Shown here: positions 37,181 through 37,793 of the stretch, piece by piece
Layout: each line of letters opens with the position of its first letter
How positions within the stretch are numbered: position 1 is the stretch's first letter
Origin: Bacteroidales bacterium
GTDB lineage: Bacteria > Bacteroidota > Bacteroidia > Bacteroidales > Muribaculaceae
DNA: 37,793 nucleotides
Direction: 5' to 3'
Assembly (NCBI GenBank): GCA_014800515.1
Contig: JAAVFY010000026.1
Coordinates: 5,331 to 43,123 of the forward strand
Position numbers and translations under genes: made by a program
The notes under the pieces: model-generated
The model's input: the letters and a program-made list of their open reading frames with translations, nothing else
What the model was told of the DNA's origin: nothing
Databases searched by the model: none

Positions 37181-37774
37181 TCAAAAACGAGAGGCTTCTT
37201 TTGATTTATGCCCCAGATAACCTCCATGATGGCGCTTGGCATATTCCTCTACGCGGAATCCGATAGCTTCCATAACTCCAACCACAAGCACATCACCCAT
37301 CACTGTCATGACTGTGGTGGATGTGGTGGGAGTCAGACCAAGCGGACACACTTCCGGGGCTCCTCCGGTGAAGAGAGCCACATCGGCTGTGGCCGCGAGC
37401 GGGCTGGAGGCATCTCCAGTTATAACAATCATCTTCACCTCCGGGTTCAGTATGCGTGCCAGTTCCACAAGTTCCACAATCTCGCGGGTCTTCCCAGAAT
37501 TACTGAGGAGCAGCATCACATCGTTTTTCTGCAGGATTCCGAGGTCTCCGTGCTGGGCTTCGGAGGGGTGGAGAAACACGGCGGGAGTACCGGTGGAGCA
37601 GAAGGTAGTGGCGATATTCATAGCGATCTGACCGGCTTTCCCCATGCCGGAAGTCACAAGTTTTCCGCCGCGATGATTAACCTGCTCCACAATCAAATCG
37701 ACGGCTTCCTGATATCCGTCGGTAATAGGTATGGAGGCCACTGCCTTGGCCTCGGCGTCCAGAATCTCTTTCAT
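37181..37774 (-). CDS. SIS-domain sugar-phosphate isomerase, KpsF/KdsD-like, no CBS domains (N-terminus may lie outside window)
   Basis: VTSGMGKAGQIAMNIATTFCSTGTPAVFLHPSEAQHGDLGIL; LLSNSGKTREIVEL; EVCPLGLTPTTSTTVMTVMGDVLVV; HHGGYLGHK then stop. The frame stays open upstream to the window edge. Confidence 0.85.
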   Translation of the reverse strand: MKEILDAEAKAVASIPITDGYQEAVDLIVEQVNHRGGKLVTSGMGKAGQIAMNIATTFCSTGTPAVFLHPSEAQHGDLGILQKNDVMLLLSNSGKTREIVELVELARILNPEVKMIVITGDASSPLAATADVALFTGGAPEVCPLGLTPTTSTTVMTVMGDVLVVGVMEAIGFRVEEYAKRHHGGYLGHKSKEASRF

Positions 37775-37793
37775 TCTGGTCTTTATATCTATG

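Noticed and set aside
1-37793. CRISPR arrays, tRNA/rRNA genes, insertion sequences
   Set aside because: No regularly spaced repeats, cloverleaf-like segments or transposase motifs were recognised by eye; a tRNAscan/CRISPR/IS search would be decisive.

Overview
The window (about 37.8 kb) looks like a Bacteroidales chromosome segment, probably Muribaculaceae-like. This rests on lipoprotein export signals, TTTG-N19/20-TAnnTTTG promoters and gene content; taxonomy is inference. The left third (1-13.2 kb) is a B12 uptake and late cobalamin-assembly locus: 5'-truncated BtuB-type TonB receptor, BtuG-like surface lipoprotein, BtuF/BtuC/BtuD, CobQ, CobD-type decarboxylase and CbiB on +, facing CobC-like phosphatase, CobS, CobT, CobU and an ApgM-family protein on -. 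On the same - strand follow a GT4 glycosyltransferase, an alanine dehydrogenase/PNT-fold protein that seems to lack the catalytic residues, a GH53 galactanase, ThyA, a ferredoxin-type membrane protein, YidC, an acyltransferase, Obg, a CBS-nucleotidyltransferase, a WYL regulator and an SDR. On + follow a secreted protein of unknown function, a polysaccharide export module (SLBB OMA protein, Wzz, M23/LysM endopeptidase) and, after a convergent UPF0104-type membrane protein, a prolyl oligopeptidase. The right edge carries RibH, a helical-repeat protein and a CBS-less KpsF/KdsD-type SIS isomerase. No rRNA, tRNA, CRISPR array or transposase was recognised. I see no clear new defence or mobile system. 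The best leads are the ApgM-like protein in the cobalamin cluster (candidate for a missing threonine-phosphate or other phosphate-transfer step), the degenerate AlaDH-like protein upstream of the cob genes, the WYL/CBS-nucleotidyltransferase pair and the export/M23 module.
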